From Typha latifolia (taxonomy: Eukaryota; Streptophyta; Magnoliopsida; Poales; Typhaceae), in the NCBI GenBank assembly GCA_019914945.1, contig CM034110.1:10332808-10396807 (forward strand): a DNA stretch of 64,000 nt. Direction: 5' to 3'. A program made the translations under genes and the position numbers. This document shows positions 1 through 11,809 of this stretch, in pieces. Under the pieces are notes generated by a model, which saw nothing but the letters and a program-made list of their open reading frames with translations, was not told the DNA's origin and ran no database searches. Within the stretch, counting starts at the first letter, position 1, and each line of letters begins with the position of its first letter.

Positions 1-3000
1 CTCCAGAAAAAGATGAATTGGCAAAATGGTTCCCATTTTCAGTGAAATTTGCAATCTTCCCAGCATCTAAAGGAATGGAGAGATCAAACTCTTTGATATT
101 GAACATAAAGGAATTGACTGAGGAATCAGGCAATACAGCCCCAGGGCTGACTACAATTCCATCAGCCAAGAAAGAGGAGATTCTCAAACATGACTCCTCC
201 TGAAGAGTAATCTGAGAGAAGCATAAACACATGAAATAAGATGACCAAAAAGGGACAAACATCAAGTGTTTGAAACATTTAATATGAAGATTTTTTTTTT
301 TTTTTTTACCAGAAGGGGTTGGCAATTGATGACCGTCTGTGAAGCAAACTTTGGTGGGCAAGGTGAAGGGTTAATCTGAAGAGAATGAAGGCAAATCAGA
401 GGAACCCCAACATCAAATTGTAACTGTTGATTTCCTAGAGGATAGATCGGAGGACAAAAATTTTCACCTAGTAAAAGTAATGAAAAAATTAGTCTAACAA
501 ATTTAATTATTGTATGCTAAAGCATAAAGTGTATATCTAGCCACCAAAGAAATGACAAGTGATCACCAAATTTTGGCACATGCAGTGATTCCTGTGTAAC
601 AGCCTGCATTGATGGTTGTACCAAGGTGCATGGAGGGTGTGAAAAGGTGTCCCTGCACAGAGAAAATTGTTTGTTGATCCTTATGAAATTCTTCTATTTA
701 CACCAGAAAAAAGAAAAATAAAGAACCATCAACATTGGCATTACAAACAATAAAACTTGAAATGATGCTATAACACAGTGCTTCGCAAGTACTAGCCAAA
801 CGTAACTTTCTGTTTGTATAAATGAAGAAGGTAAAGAAAGCGAGAATTTCTAAAGTTGGAGCTTCGACAGTAATACAGAGAGTAGGCACAGGAATTACCT
901 CAGAAATAGCCCACCGACCTTAATGCAAGATAAGTTTTTTGTGATTTCTCCATCTGATACACTTGCCTGCCAGGAAAAGAAAAGGTACGAATGAACTCAG
1001 TGGCAAAAGAAAGGGTGAAATAAGCAAGAATCAATCACACATTGCCTCAGAGGATGCAGTACAGTTGGGATAAAATGTAGAAAATTCTCTATATTTTATT
1101 TCTCTTGAAGAAAAGAAATCAGAAGCAAATATATAAGTTGATCCTACTATCCTAGTATTATACCTAAAAGGCCACTTTTGTTGATGAAAGAACATATTAT
1201 ACAATTCCATTCAAATTCAGCTAAAAGATGCATCTTTTTGACAGAAACAAATATATAAAATATTCACAAAGCTGCAAATATGCTAGGAGAAAATTACCCG
1301 CGAGAAAAGGAGGGACTGCATCAAAAGTTCTAGCTGAAACTCTGGCAATCAAACAAAAGTTAGTGACAGCCAGTATCCAAATCCAAAGAATCTGAAAATG
1401 ATATTTACCAGCATCTCTGATGCAGAGAAAAATATGGTCCACAATGATAGAAACCAACGAACATCCTGCTGCTTCAGTGCAACGCTGCTCAGATCAAATC
1501 AATATGGAAAATGAGGAACTTAACTCCTACTGCACTCAATAATGAACACCTACTACATATAAACACAGGCACCTACTACATATAAACACAGGTGAGAGCA
1601 CAATGAATGCAGGAACAGGCATACACAGATAAAGATAGAGGCAAAGACAGAAGAAACCTGTTGAGCCTTTGGACCCATATCTCCCCTGTTTAGGCAGACA
1701 TACAATCCCGTCAAAAACCGGAGAAAAGCTCTTAATCCTGTGCAAAATAATTCCAATTTTCTAAACCCCAATATGGTATGTCAATGAAGATTAAAATATG
1801 GATCATGAATTACCAGGTTCACTTAAAGCAGGACAGACAGCTTCTGTAATATGCAACTGAACCTCAAGCCCAAGTGGACTGTTCTGTTCTGTACGCTGAA
1901 CAGTAATCTGATATTCAAAGAGCAGTTAGAAGTGAACAAGGTGATATATTCTTTAACAACTCAAACAATAATATGTTGGACCCAAGATACATTAGTACTT
2001 TGATGAATGCTAAGGTCACATTTTCTTACATTAGCCTGTCCAGATATTCCTTCAAGGAACCTTTCACCGCCAAAAAATAGTCGTTTTGCACCATCATCAT
2101 CTCGTCTGTCCTCTTTACTGCTAGGGGAGTCAAACCTTGCGTCAGTGAACATATCAGGATGAGGTAATAGATCAACCGATAGTGACTGCCATTCTAATTT
2201 CTGCAATTTAAAGAAGTATAACAATGTCAGAAATTTGAATAACATGATACATGTACACATATATATACACATATGTATGTATGTATGTGTATTGAGCCAG
2301 ATAGAAAGTTGTATTTGGGGCCCAATCTTATAGCGACAAAAAGGAAAATTAAAGTTGAAACCTTGAAGACATAGATGTATTTTTTATTATTGGAGAAGTC
2401 CCTTGCTTCTTTGAGGTTGACAACCTGCCAAAAGAAGTTCTACTTGCAGTAACTGTATAGACATATAAACTGTACTGTGTGAGAAATGAAGAAATACCTG
2501 CCAATTTTCGTTTGTGGTATAGAGTAAAAGGTTGCGTATTGTGATGGATGCTAGTGGTGGTGACCTGGCATTTGGCAAGAAGAAGGAACATTCAGTCAAT
2601 TTGTACAGTTTACTTCATTAGCATCAGAATCAGGCAGGAAGGAGCAAATTAAATAGAAAAGCATGATAGCTCTCTCAGAAGTTCAGTCAAGCAGCTACCA
2701 AGTTGCACCTCCTTGACGCTTAGCACCACCTCGTGTTTCAAGAAGAAGGTTAACAGTACCTACTTCCAAAGTCATTCCATCTGCAATCTGATGTGAATAA
2801 ACTTACATTAGCTTTCAAATTTTAGTTTTTGCACATGAATGTTAGAAGCTTCAGTACACTATAGATGCAATTTAATTTACACTAATAATAGCATTTCCAC
2901 CACATTACTCTATTTGTAAAATCATCTAATAATTCTAGATAGTATCTTTAAAAAGACTGAAGATATGCTCAGAAAATCTAACACTAGCTAACAACAAATT

Positions 3001-3795
3001 AGACACAAGATGGGATGCAGAGTTGGCACGCACTAAACAGCTATCAGCTCAACGGCTGTTCAACCAATTAGAGAAAAATACAAGATGCATGCATCAAGAA
3101 ATTCAAATCACGACCTTATCAGAAAACCCATATCCGCTGCCTTTTGTAGAGGTTGTAGATGATTGACTGCTGTGAACAAGAGAAAACACAAAGAAGACCA
3201 ATCAGAAAAATTGCAAACAAGAAACGCATATTCACATTTAAACCAATGAAATCAACCTGTTTGGACTCTTCAAATTGTCACAATCAGTATTCTCCTCAAG
3301 AACAAGATCTAATCTATCAATCTGAACCAGAATCGGTTCTACTTGCACATTCGAAACCGAAGGAAGCTGCACGAAATGAATGAAACCAATTCAGAAACAG
3401 ATCAACATTTGCCAAACCTACCCACCCAATTCTCTTTCAAAAACCTACCCACCCAATTCTCTTTCAAGTACACCAAGTCAAATCAATATGCAATTTACCG
3501 TGATCTCCAATTTCCCAACTTTGGCGGTGGTTACATTTATAGCCGGTGGCAATCCGACGCTTGCGTGTAGCACATCGCCATCTATATCTGCGCCAATTCG
3601 ATCAAACGAATACATGAATCGATCCAAAATTGGAACTGTTTAAGAGATTTAAGTGGAATTGGGAGATGGGTTAAGTTGGAGACCTAGATTGGAGAGCTGG
3701 GCGGTGCGGCCCTGGAGCTTGAATTGGTCGCGGGAGAAGGACTTGAGCCAGTACTTGAGCGTGTACTCCAGTGCTCGGGCTATGATCGACTCCAT
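1..3795 (-). CDS. Chorein-type bridge-like lipid transfer protein, 5' part
   Basis: Sixteen exons are readable on the minus strand: 3684-3795, 3499-3587, 3257-3366, 3115-3169, 2699-2787, 2498-2564, 2362-2424, 2030-2200, 1814-1907, 1658-1737, 1409-1484, 1298-1341, 899-966, 567-652, 310-467 and 1-211; the gene continues past the left edge. Donors and acceptors are GT-AG and the phases I checked stay in frame. The protein begins MESIIARALEYTLKYWLKSF and continues with DGDVLHASVGLPPAINVTTA and ADGMTLEVGTVNLLLETRGG, the pattern of the plant chorein N-terminal protein related to Arabidopsis At3g20720 and animal UHRF1BP1/SHIP164 (BLTP3). Family knowledge: these proteins form a hydrophobic groove that moves lipids between membranes at contact sites. 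Function here is inferred from the family. A (GA)n tract and a G16 run lie just upstream. The C-terminal part is outside the window. Confidence 0.88.
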
Positions 3796-3932
3796 TTCCG
3801 CCTAAGGAGATGAGCCTCTTCCCCTTCTCAAAGATTCTCAGAGCTTCTAGTATATTCCGGATCTGACGGCCGCCGGTCGGAGAATTGCGGGGATCGAGAT
3901 CGGAGCGGGAGAAGAGGAAAGGAGGGAGTTAA

Positions 3933-3948
3933 GGGGGGGGGGGGGGGG
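3933..3948. repeat. Poly-G run of 16
   Basis: Sixteen consecutive G on the plus strand lie about 140 bases upstream of the chorein gene start codon, probably in its leader or promoter. Length is likely to vary by slippage or sequencing error. Confidence 0.9.
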
Positions 3949-4061
3949 AGGAGTTGGAGGAAAAAGAAAAAAAAAACCCCCCGCTTTCTTCGATGCGTTT
4001 CCTTTTTCCTATATTTTCCTTTTCCCCGCTTTGCCCTTGAGTTCATCCACTGTTTTCGTCG

Positions 4062-4063
<2 letters not shown>

Positions 4064-4124
<61 letters not shown>
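4064..4124. repeat. (GA)n microsatellite upstream of the chorein gene
   Basis: About 30 uninterrupted GA units lie 270-330 bases upstream of the chorein start codon, in its putative promoter or 5' leader. GAGA tracts can bind plant BBR/BPC factors; any role here is inference. Confidence 0.93.
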
Positions 4125-4126
<2 letters not shown>

Positions 4127-6632
4127 TTTGACCAAACTAACACTCCCCAATATCTTATTTTACTGAAATTTACCGCACCCCCTAAATCTAATACCCAAAA
4201 TAATCTATTTTTGGCTCATAAGGTCACTAATAAAATACTAAGCAGGATGGATATTTTAATTACTAATTAATTTAAAATTTTATTGACGATAGATGCAGAG
4301 ATAGTAAAAATAGATTCATCTTATTGTAAGTTTGGGGAATAGTTTAGTTTGGTAAATAAAATTTGAAGGAGTGATAGTCAGTTTGTTAAGTAAAACTCTT
4401 TGTGGATGACCGCATAGTATCTTTATGTGATTATCATACATATAGTAAAGTATCTTAACAAATATCTCAAACCAAACAAAAGGAATAATAGTTTGTGGTG
4501 GATGAAAGTAATAATAATTTTAGCTATTGCTGCATGCTTTTGAAGTTTTCACTGGTTGTTGGTAATGAATGGTAGCGTTGTATGGATATAATAACGTAAA
4601 CCATGAAGAAAGCTTGATGGTGGGATAAAGGTGCTGTTCAAATATAAATTATTCATTTCGTACGGCTTATAATAGTTATGCGAGGACGAGGAGAAATTAA
4701 CTCTTATTATAGATCTGGATTGTGCGTGGGAAATAAGAATCCAATGGGCTGCCCGCTGGGGCTGAGGCTGGGCCATATCGCACGTGCATTTGTTCGGTGG
4801 ATTGGCACGTGCTAGTTAGTGCCTTTGCCGCCTTCTATTATCAGTATAAAATTATGCAAATGCCCTTGGATCTTTTACAAAACTAATTTTATGTTTTATT
4901 TTTTAATGGAAAGCCCATAAGCACTTTTAACTGACCCAGGCTCGCCAAATTAATGGGCCAGGCCAGATTGGGTCCGAACTTAACAAATTAAATGCGCAAT
5001 ATTGTAAGGAGCCTTGGGCCTTGGCCCAATAAATAACACAATAAGATAAGCACGTAATGAATGAGTAGGTGGCTATTAATTGTTCAAATAGTTTTGACTA
5101 AATTTGGTTGGGTACTTTCGAAATGGAGGGAGGGCTTAATTGCATTCGTAACTACGACGTCGACTCGTACGTGACTTGTGTGCATTTTCCCAGACGTGCA
5201 TTAGCGTATGATCAGTATATTATTACTCAGAGCTCCCATTTTACTCTGTTAGGGTCTTTTTCTTTTCTCTCCTTTGAGGAGTCTCTCTTGCCAACATTGG
5301 GGCTTGGAGTTGGAGGAGGGAATAGGTCTCCCTCTATTTTTTTCCCTTTCCCTTTCCTTCTCTCTCATTCTCTTCTTTTCTTATTCTTTTCATCTTTCCT
5401 CCCCCTTTTCTTCTTTGTTTGTGTGCAAACAGTGGAGTCCAACGAGAGGCCTAGTCAACCTTTTGCCCATCTCCTCCATCATCGTCTCTTTCGCATGGGC
5501 ATGACATGAAGTCTGCTCCTCATAGCACATTGACACCAGAGAGGTTTAAGTCTATCCAACTTCACCTCCCTCTAACTCCATACTAGTCTTAGGGTGGGGT
5601 AGTGGACGAAGGTTGGCGGGAGGCCCCCTCTTTCATCTTTTCCATTAGTACAGACCGACTTCTAGGGTAGGTTTTGGGTGGCTATAGATTTGAGTTTTCT
5701 CCTTGCATTATCGTCTCAGCGGGTGGTTTACGAGTCTTATCCTCTTCCCTCTTCTTCTTTTGAAGATTTTTTTATGTTTCTATTATTTATTACTTTTATA
5801 CTACAGTAAGATGGTAAATATATGGTTGTGCATGTCCGGAGCAACAAAGCTACTGGACATCAGGTACTTTTTGATCCTGTATTTCTGAATCCAAATCTAT
5901 TATTAGTCCTTTCTTTTTTGTTACTTTGATCTAGCTCTTTCTTATATCTCTCTCCTTTTCTATTTGCACTAGTTAATAGTCCAACTTTGGGTCAGGCCAA
6001 GTTTGTTGGCAGTGTGCAAGGTTGACCCGACCGGACATATATATGGACATCGCAATTGGGTGTCATGTCCATCGTAAGTTTGTAACTCAAACCATCATCT
6101 ATCACCATCTTATTATCAGAACCTTATCTCCTCTTTTGCCTCTATTATCCTACAGACATATAAAGAGAAGCCTCTCAGGCGTGTAGGCCTATCATGTTCA
6201 CGTATCCACTGGATAACGTATCCCATCCACCCGTATTAAACCCATATCCTCTCACTCCTGTAATTCTAAAATACAGTACTCAATTCTTTGTGCAAATCAT
6301 TACTTACATTAAGACCCCTCATCATGAAATATTTGCAAAAGAATACATCCTCTTAATTTACAGAGTATATCTATATATATATATATATATATATATATGG
6401 TATATTGTGTGATTCTTATTTCCTCTCTGTCTCTCCACGATGGTAGCAATACTACTTAAAACGAGAAATTTTATAAGTCTACGTGGATATTTACTTCTTT
6501 TCCAAATATAATTAAAGGGGGTGGCGATTTGCAAATATGTTTTATAAAAGAGCGCGTGAAGTTAACGGTGACTTCGATATCATAAAGCGATGACGAGATA
6601 GAGAGAGGCGAGGGACTACTTGTTATTTCTAG
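4125..6632. other. Intergenic region between chorein and cyclin genes
   Basis: No coding exon could be supported. The region holds a cluster of promoter-like motifs at 4769-5028 (listed separately), pyrimidine-rich low-complexity DNA around 5320-5420, and a (TA)n run near 6370-6399. Open frames such as 5108-5509 are pyrimidine-rich, lack recognisable domains and are not accepted as genes. The last 200 bases are the probable cyclin promoter. Confidence 0.6.
4769..5028. promoter_or_regulatory. Twin G-boxes with site II-like TGGGCC elements
   Basis: CACGTG occurs at 4781-4786 and again at 4806-4811, 25 bases apart. TGGGCC or its complement occurs at 4769, 4954, 5015 and 5023. These motifs are common in plant promoters (bZIP/bHLH and TCP binding). 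The cluster is about 1 kb upstream of the chorein start and 1.6 kb upstream of the cyclin start, so its target is unclear. Confidence 0.4.
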
Positions 6633-7514
6633 ATGTATAACGGCCGCGAATCGGCGGAGGAGCCACCGCCGCCGCCTCACGAGCTGGCGATGTTGGCGCA
6701 CGTGCTCGAGCGACTGGTAGCTCGGAATGATCGGATCGAGGCGGAGGAGCCGGATTGGGCGGCAGAGGCTGGATTGCGGCGCCGCGGCTTGGCCGCTTTC
6801 CGGTCGGCTCGGGCGCCGAGCATCGCGGTGGGGAAGTATCTGGAGAGGATCCAACGGTACACGGGGATGGATCCGTCTTGCTTCGTGGTGGCTTTCGTGT
6901 ACATCGATCGGACGGCCCACCGGCACCCGGCTTCTCTGGTGATGTCGTTCAACGTCCACCGTCTAATCCTTACAAGCCTCCTGATCGCCTCCAAGGTCCT
7001 CGACGACACGTATGCTCTCGATTATTATTCTCCCTTCCCCCTTTCTTTCTTTATCAGTCCTCGCGTGGTCATTAATGGATTTCAAATTAAATCAAAACCT
7101 TATATTATTCTTTAATTTCCAGCCAGTCAAGGTCTGCCAATTGCCTGAGTGTAGCAAATTAAGTCTTACGTACATTACCTATGATCGATCCTTTCTCTGG
7201 CCGCTTGCTCATATCTCTCTATATATTACAGGCATCATAATAATGCATTCTTCGCTAGAGTGGGAGGGGTGAGTAATGCAGAGCTCAACAAATTGGAGCT
7301 GGAGCTGCTCTTCTTGCTGGACTTTGAAGTTGCGGTTAGCTCTCGCGTCTTTGAGAGCTACTGCTTGCACATGGAGAAGGAAATGTTATGGAGTGGGCCC
7401 AAACAAATTCCGATCATCAAGTCTCTCTCAGCCATCGACGCAGAGCTCGACAGGCGAGCAAACATCTCAAGACGGCATTCTTCATCGCCTCCCCGCCATT
7501 CCATAACTTATTGA
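6633..7514 (+). CDS. P/U-type cyclin
   Basis: Two exons, 6633-7009 and 7232-7514, give 219 residues; the intron begins GTATGC and ends TACAG and restores the frame at LDDTHHNNAFFARVGGVS. The cyclin box covers roughly residues 45-150 and includes SFNVHRLILTSLLIASKVLDD and AELNKLELELLFLLDFEVAV, typical of plant P-type (also called U-type) cyclins related to yeast PHO80. Family knowledge: such cyclins partner CDKA-like kinases and respond to nutrients and cell proliferation signals. The start was chosen as the first ATG of the continuous frame. Exon 1 is strongly GC-rich, unlike its flanks. The exact subclass (CYCU1 to U4) is not resolved. Confidence 0.9.
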
Positions 7515-8183
7515 TTCAATTATACCAAGAGTACCGTTGGTGGCAAAACAACTGTAGATATGTAGGAAAAGGGGAGTCGAGGGGAGAGAGATGAGATTGC
7601 GACGACTCCATCTATATATATATATATATATGGCTACGGCCTATGGCTGATGAAAACCACTGTCTACTTGATCTTATCTGAAAGAAATGATCTATATTAG
7701 CGTAGATTTCAGAGTAATTTTAGGAGATGGAATTTCTACTGAAAGTTGGGTATCAGATTAATTCGTACGAGGAGCTACAAAAACGGGCTAGGTGGGCCGC
7801 ATAGATGGGCCTGAATCAGAGGGATAGCATTTCTTGGACATCTAATTAAAAGAGAACCCACACAACACAAAGAAGAAAACTTAAATAATTTGATGACGGA
7901 AAAGATAAGAGAATTGATATTAAAAAAAAAAAAAAAGGTAAACTACATAGTGGGGTCAAGGCATATAACACAACAATGATAGGCATCAGATAAGAAGGCG
8001 ATAGCAACTTTGTGAACAGATGGGCCCGTGTCCGTGATTATATCCATATATCTCCATGTATATTAGCGAGAACCAAAGAACTGCATCCGACCGTTCAATA
8101 GAAATCAGATCAACGGTCAGAGATGGAGATCCGTGTGCTGCTCGTTCATTGGCCAAACGAAACCTCCCTCCCCTTCCCTCTTA
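7515..8183. other. Cyclin 3' flank and H2A promoter region
   Basis: No gene seen. It holds a (TA)n run near 7613-7630, a poly-A run near 7922-7936, and in the last 100 bases the proximal H2A promoter. AACGGTC occurs in opposite orientations at 8089-8095 and 8112-8118; the AACGG core is shared by mitosis- and S-phase-related plant cis elements, so a cell-cycle role is plausible but inferred. Confidence 0.5.
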
Positions 8184-8193
8184 TCTATAAATA
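8184..8193 (+). promoter_or_regulatory. TATA box of the histone H2A gene
   Basis: TCTATAAATA lies about 120 bases upstream of the H2A start codon, with a CCAAT-like ATTGGCC about 35 bases further upstream. Confidence 0.6.
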
Positions 8194-8310
8194 TTAATCC
8201 GACGACAGATCGCAGTGAATCACAAATATCGAGCCCGAAGAATCCAGCGAGATCGCGTCTTTCGATCAGCAACAAATCTTTCTCCCCTCTTAGATTTCGC
8301 CGACGAAGCC

Positions 8311-8860
8311 ATGGCCGGAAGGGGAAAGGCGATCGGATCCGCCGCGTCAAAGAAAGCCGTATCGAGGAGCAGCAAGGCCGGGCTCCAATTTCCAGTCGGA
8401 AGGATCGCGCGGTTCCTCAAGGCCGGCAAGTACGCTGAGCGCGTCGGTGCCGGAGCTCCGGTTTACCTTGCCGCCGTCCTCGAGTACCTCGCCGCTGAGG
8501 TATGCTAGATCTGTTTATTCACCTATACTTTGGTTTATAATCTGTGTAGTCTTAGAGTTGAATTTAACCTCTTATTTTGCTCAAGGTTTTAAAATTTTAG
8601 TGGATTTCTTTGCCTAATACATTTGATGAACAATGTCTCAGGTTCTTGAGCTCGCTGGAAACGCAGCAAGGGACAACAAGAAGACTCGGATAGTCCCAAG
8701 ACACATCCAGTTGGCGGTGAGGAACGATGAGGAGTTATCCAAGCTTTTGGGAGCGGTCACAATCGCCAATGGTGGTGTGATGCCAAACATTCACAACCTT
8801 CTCCTACCGAAGAAGGCAGGCACTGCCTCATCCAAGGCTACCGCTGGAGATGATGACTAG
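8311..8860 (+). CDS. H2A: Histone H2A (canonical, replication type)
   Basis: Exons 8311-8499 and 8642-8860 encode 135 residues. The intron follows LEYLAAE and the second exon resumes at [20 protein letters not shown]. The protein carries the H2A signature [15 protein letters not shown], the acidic-patch region and [10 protein letters not shown]. The tail ends in GDDD and has neither the SQEF motif of H2A.X nor the H2A.Z insertions nor the H2A.W KSPKK motif, so it is a canonical H2A. It pairs with H2B in the nucleosome core. The ATG follows a short leader with a TATA box at a normal distance. It stands alone, with no other histone gene in the window. Confidence 0.96.
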
Positions 8861-9206
8861 GAATTTTTTTTTTCCCCTTTGTACCCCATATTTCAAATTT
8901 GACCTCTTCCTCTTTGTAGACTAAATTTGTCGAGCAATGAAATATCTTTTGCTGTTTCAACAGTCTCTTCTATTTTGTTAGCTTCTTTACATTAATTGAA
9001 AGTCAACCTATGAGTGCCCGCATGATGAAATCAAAATGGATAATTACTCTCCAGAGTAGCTATTCGCAACTATTATAAAAGTCAAACGCTTGATTATGTT
9101 GTATTGCTATCGACCTTTTTGTAGTCCGACTGCATTTGTTAAAGTGAATGATTAAAATACCATAATAAGATGATCATTATTAATCACATGTTGTTTTAAT
9201 AACACA

Positions 9207-9290
9207 GTCAGGATGGCCGAGTGGTCTAAGGCGCCAGACTCAAGTTCTGGTCCTCGTGAGAGGGCGTGGGTTCAAATCCCACTTCTGACA
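9207..9290 (+). tRNA. tRNA-Leu (CAA)
   Basis: An 84-base cloverleaf without intron. Acceptor arms GTCAGGA and TTCTGAC pair, with discriminator A. The anticodon stem CCAGA/TCTGG closes a loop CTCAAGT with anticodon CAA at 9241-9243. There is the long variable arm expected of a leucine tRNA. Box A (TGGCCGAGTGG, 9214-9224) and box B (GGTTCAAATCC, 9269-9279) are intact and a T-rich Pol III stop follows. It lies about 350 bases downstream of H2A. Confidence 0.96.
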
Positions 9291-9380
9291 CTTTCTTTCA
9301 TTTTTATTTAATCACGAATTTTTTTTCTTTTTGTCCATACCATTTTACTTAATTGCTTATCTACATTAATCTTATATTTG

Positions 9381-9419
<39 letters not shown>

Positions 9420-9862
9420 CTTCATTTTTATGACTACTTACAACTGTAAATAGTCCATTCGAAGTACTGTACTTTTCTCTTTCTGTTCGTAGCAAATGAT
9501 ACAATCAAATGATCAATTAGCTATACTTTTTCATACATTTAGTAAAGTTGTAATTCCTAGTCGCAGAGCTTAATGCCATCAATGGCCCTTCACATCTCTA
9601 GTAATTTAGCTGGTGCTTAAAGAATAGCATTGCTGCGATTAACTGTCACGCATCACAAATATGAATTAAATAGTAGCAAGCATTTCCATTCAACAGAGAA
9701 AAAAAGAAATGCTTTGTTGATGTCAAAAGATCAACAAAAAGCAGAAATATAGCAGCGACAACAATGATTCTTTAAACATGAGAGGAAGGGGCAAGAACAT
9801 AGAATATATGTAATGAAGTGAATGAAAACATAAACGACGAAGTCAGCTCTGGCTATTCTATG
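9291..9862. other. Intergenic DNA between tRNA-Leu and L24
   Basis: AT-rich; contains a (TA)n run near 9385-9416 and the 3' flank and probable 3' untranslated region of the L24 gene. No gene seen. Confidence 0.6.
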
Positions 9863-11749
9863 TTAAGATGATTTGGCTTCCTTGTTCTCCTTTCTTTCTT
9901 TAATCGCCCTCTTCCAGTTCTCTGCACTGTCAATAATTTCACCAGTCTTAATGAGGTAACGGACCCTGCTGCCATCCTCAAGGATCTTATGCCCCACTCG
10001 GCTTGCTACATTCTGTTCCTTTGAGTAAAGCATCATGTTTGAGCTGTGAATAGGTGCTTCAATCTATTTACGGAACATTTATGGATGTTTAAGCTATCAG
10101 TACAGAACAAAAGAAAATGTAGTTGAGGTAAATTGGTTGTTCTTGTATCAGAATTGGAGAAAAGAATGCCCACCTTCACAATTTGACCTGGCTCACCCTG
10201 TTCTCGGCTTTTCATGTGCTTTGTCTTTAAATTCATGTCCTTTACTATCACAGTGCTGTTATGCTTGAAGATTTGAGTTATTTCTCCCACTTTTCCTTTC
10301 TCACGACCTGCAATAATCTTTACCGTGTCCCCAACCTTTACATGCATCTTATGGAGCACAGGTAAGCTGTTCGGTTTACATTCCTTACGCTCCCATCGCT
10401 TAAGCTAAGATACATAGAAGCATCCATGGATGTAAACACATGTGTGCATGTCTAATAAAAGTTTGTTAAGTACCATAATAGGCAATGCATTTAGAAATTA
10501 GAAAAAGTTTCTCATACAAAGTAGAAGAAAGTAGAATACTGACCCTCATTACTACTGGACATGGCTTATCCAGAAATTTGATCTGCAGGTCAACATGCCA
10601 CAGGTGTTAAGATACATATTATCATGTACTACAAGAGTTAACTAAGATATTAACATCATTATAACTACTCCAAACATATAGACTGAGAGGAGTTGGGAAG
10701 GAGCCCTTCATGTACTCTGAAATACGTTGACAAAAATTACTAGCTTAATAGCTCAACTGATAAGAAATAACCGGAAATGCAATATTCTCCTAATCACTAC
10801 TAGGTCCAGTTGGTGAAACTAGAAGGTTGGCTCCATCAACTTAGGTATTATGCCATAGTGCTTCCTTTTCTTGTTTTTTTATTACCCATTTTAGTCCTAA
10901 GAAAATTTGGTATCATTTAACATTCTCATCATAAGAATCACTATTGCAAGTATACATTTCACTTAAGAAAATCTCCAAAGATTTAAAAGTAGAATGCCAA
11001 TAAAAGTTACGGAAACAAAAACTAAGCAAGCATGATGACAGCATTTCATCTCTCCAAAACTGTAATTTGACAAGAAAAGATCACGAGAAAAGGAAGCAAT
11101 GATGAATGCACTCGCCCTTTACCATCAACAAGTTTGAGGTACTTGTATGTGATTTGCGAGCATCATAGATCAATTTTCTATAAGCTCTGGTTGATGACTT
11201 GATTCTATCTTCATAATTTCTTTCTTCTCCTATTAAGATTGCTTATTCTCTGCAAAGGCAACTCTGGTATTAACTCATTACTTGCTGGAATTCTCAGGCA
11301 TTTAGTTAAGAACAAGATTTTAGCCTACATAAGATAGAAATTTTCTTCTTGCAAAGGTATGCAAACTTTCAGCATCCTCAGTGATTATTCTTTTTCGAGA
11401 AAAGGAATCAATTTGCAATATACTGATAATTCCTTATCATAGGTAAGAATCAACCTATATACTATTATTTCCTCAGGTTAAACGAGAATTGAGAAGAAAT
11501 GGGTCTAAATAAAACAACTAGAACGTAAGTATTGAACAACATTTACCCAGAAACCAAAATCGCTAAACCAACTCAGAATTTTGGCAAGTATTAAGGAATA
11601 AAATGGTAGAAACGAAAGGAGAAACGAAAAGGGAGAATAGGACAAACCGAGGAGGAGGGGAGGAGGGGAGCGAAGCGCTGCCCCAAGAAAGAATTAGAGG
11701 AGATGGAGAGGGAAGCCATCGAACTCTGGAGCACCGCCATTCCTGCCAT
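9863..11749 (-). CDS. RPL24: Plastid large-subunit ribosomal protein L24 (uL24c)
   Basis: Four exons, 11648-11749, 10544-10582, 10174-10404 and 9863-10063, give 190 residues. Residues 1-34 ([20 protein letters not shown] and onward) are rich in Ser and hydroxylated residues like a plastid transit peptide. The core has [20 protein letters not shown] followed by a KOW motif ([20 protein letters not shown]) and ends [13 protein letters not shown]. It would be an early assembly protein of the 50S plastid ribosome. The 39-base exon 2 ([13 protein letters not shown]) is needed to join the frames. Start chosen at 11749 because it begins the transit peptide; an in-frame upstream ATG reads through a (GA)n tract. 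Intron 1 is about 1.06 kb. Confidence 0.92.
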
Positions 11750-11750
11750 C

Positions 11751-11754
<4 letters not shown>

Positions 11755-11809
<55 letters not shown>
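11755..11809. repeat. (CT)n/(GA)n tract abutting the L24 start codon
   Basis: A nearly continuous CT run, interrupted once, on the plus strand; on the coding strand it is (GA)n ending only a few bases upstream of the L24 ATG. It is therefore probably transcribed as 5' leader. Confidence 0.92.

Noticed and set aside
4031..4270. Open frame through the GA repeat
   Set aside because: The coding appearance comes from the Arg-Glu translation of (GA)n.
5108..5509. 133-codon open frame
   Set aside because: Composition is pyrimidine-driven (Phe/Leu/Ser runs), with no domain and no splice continuity; treated as chance.
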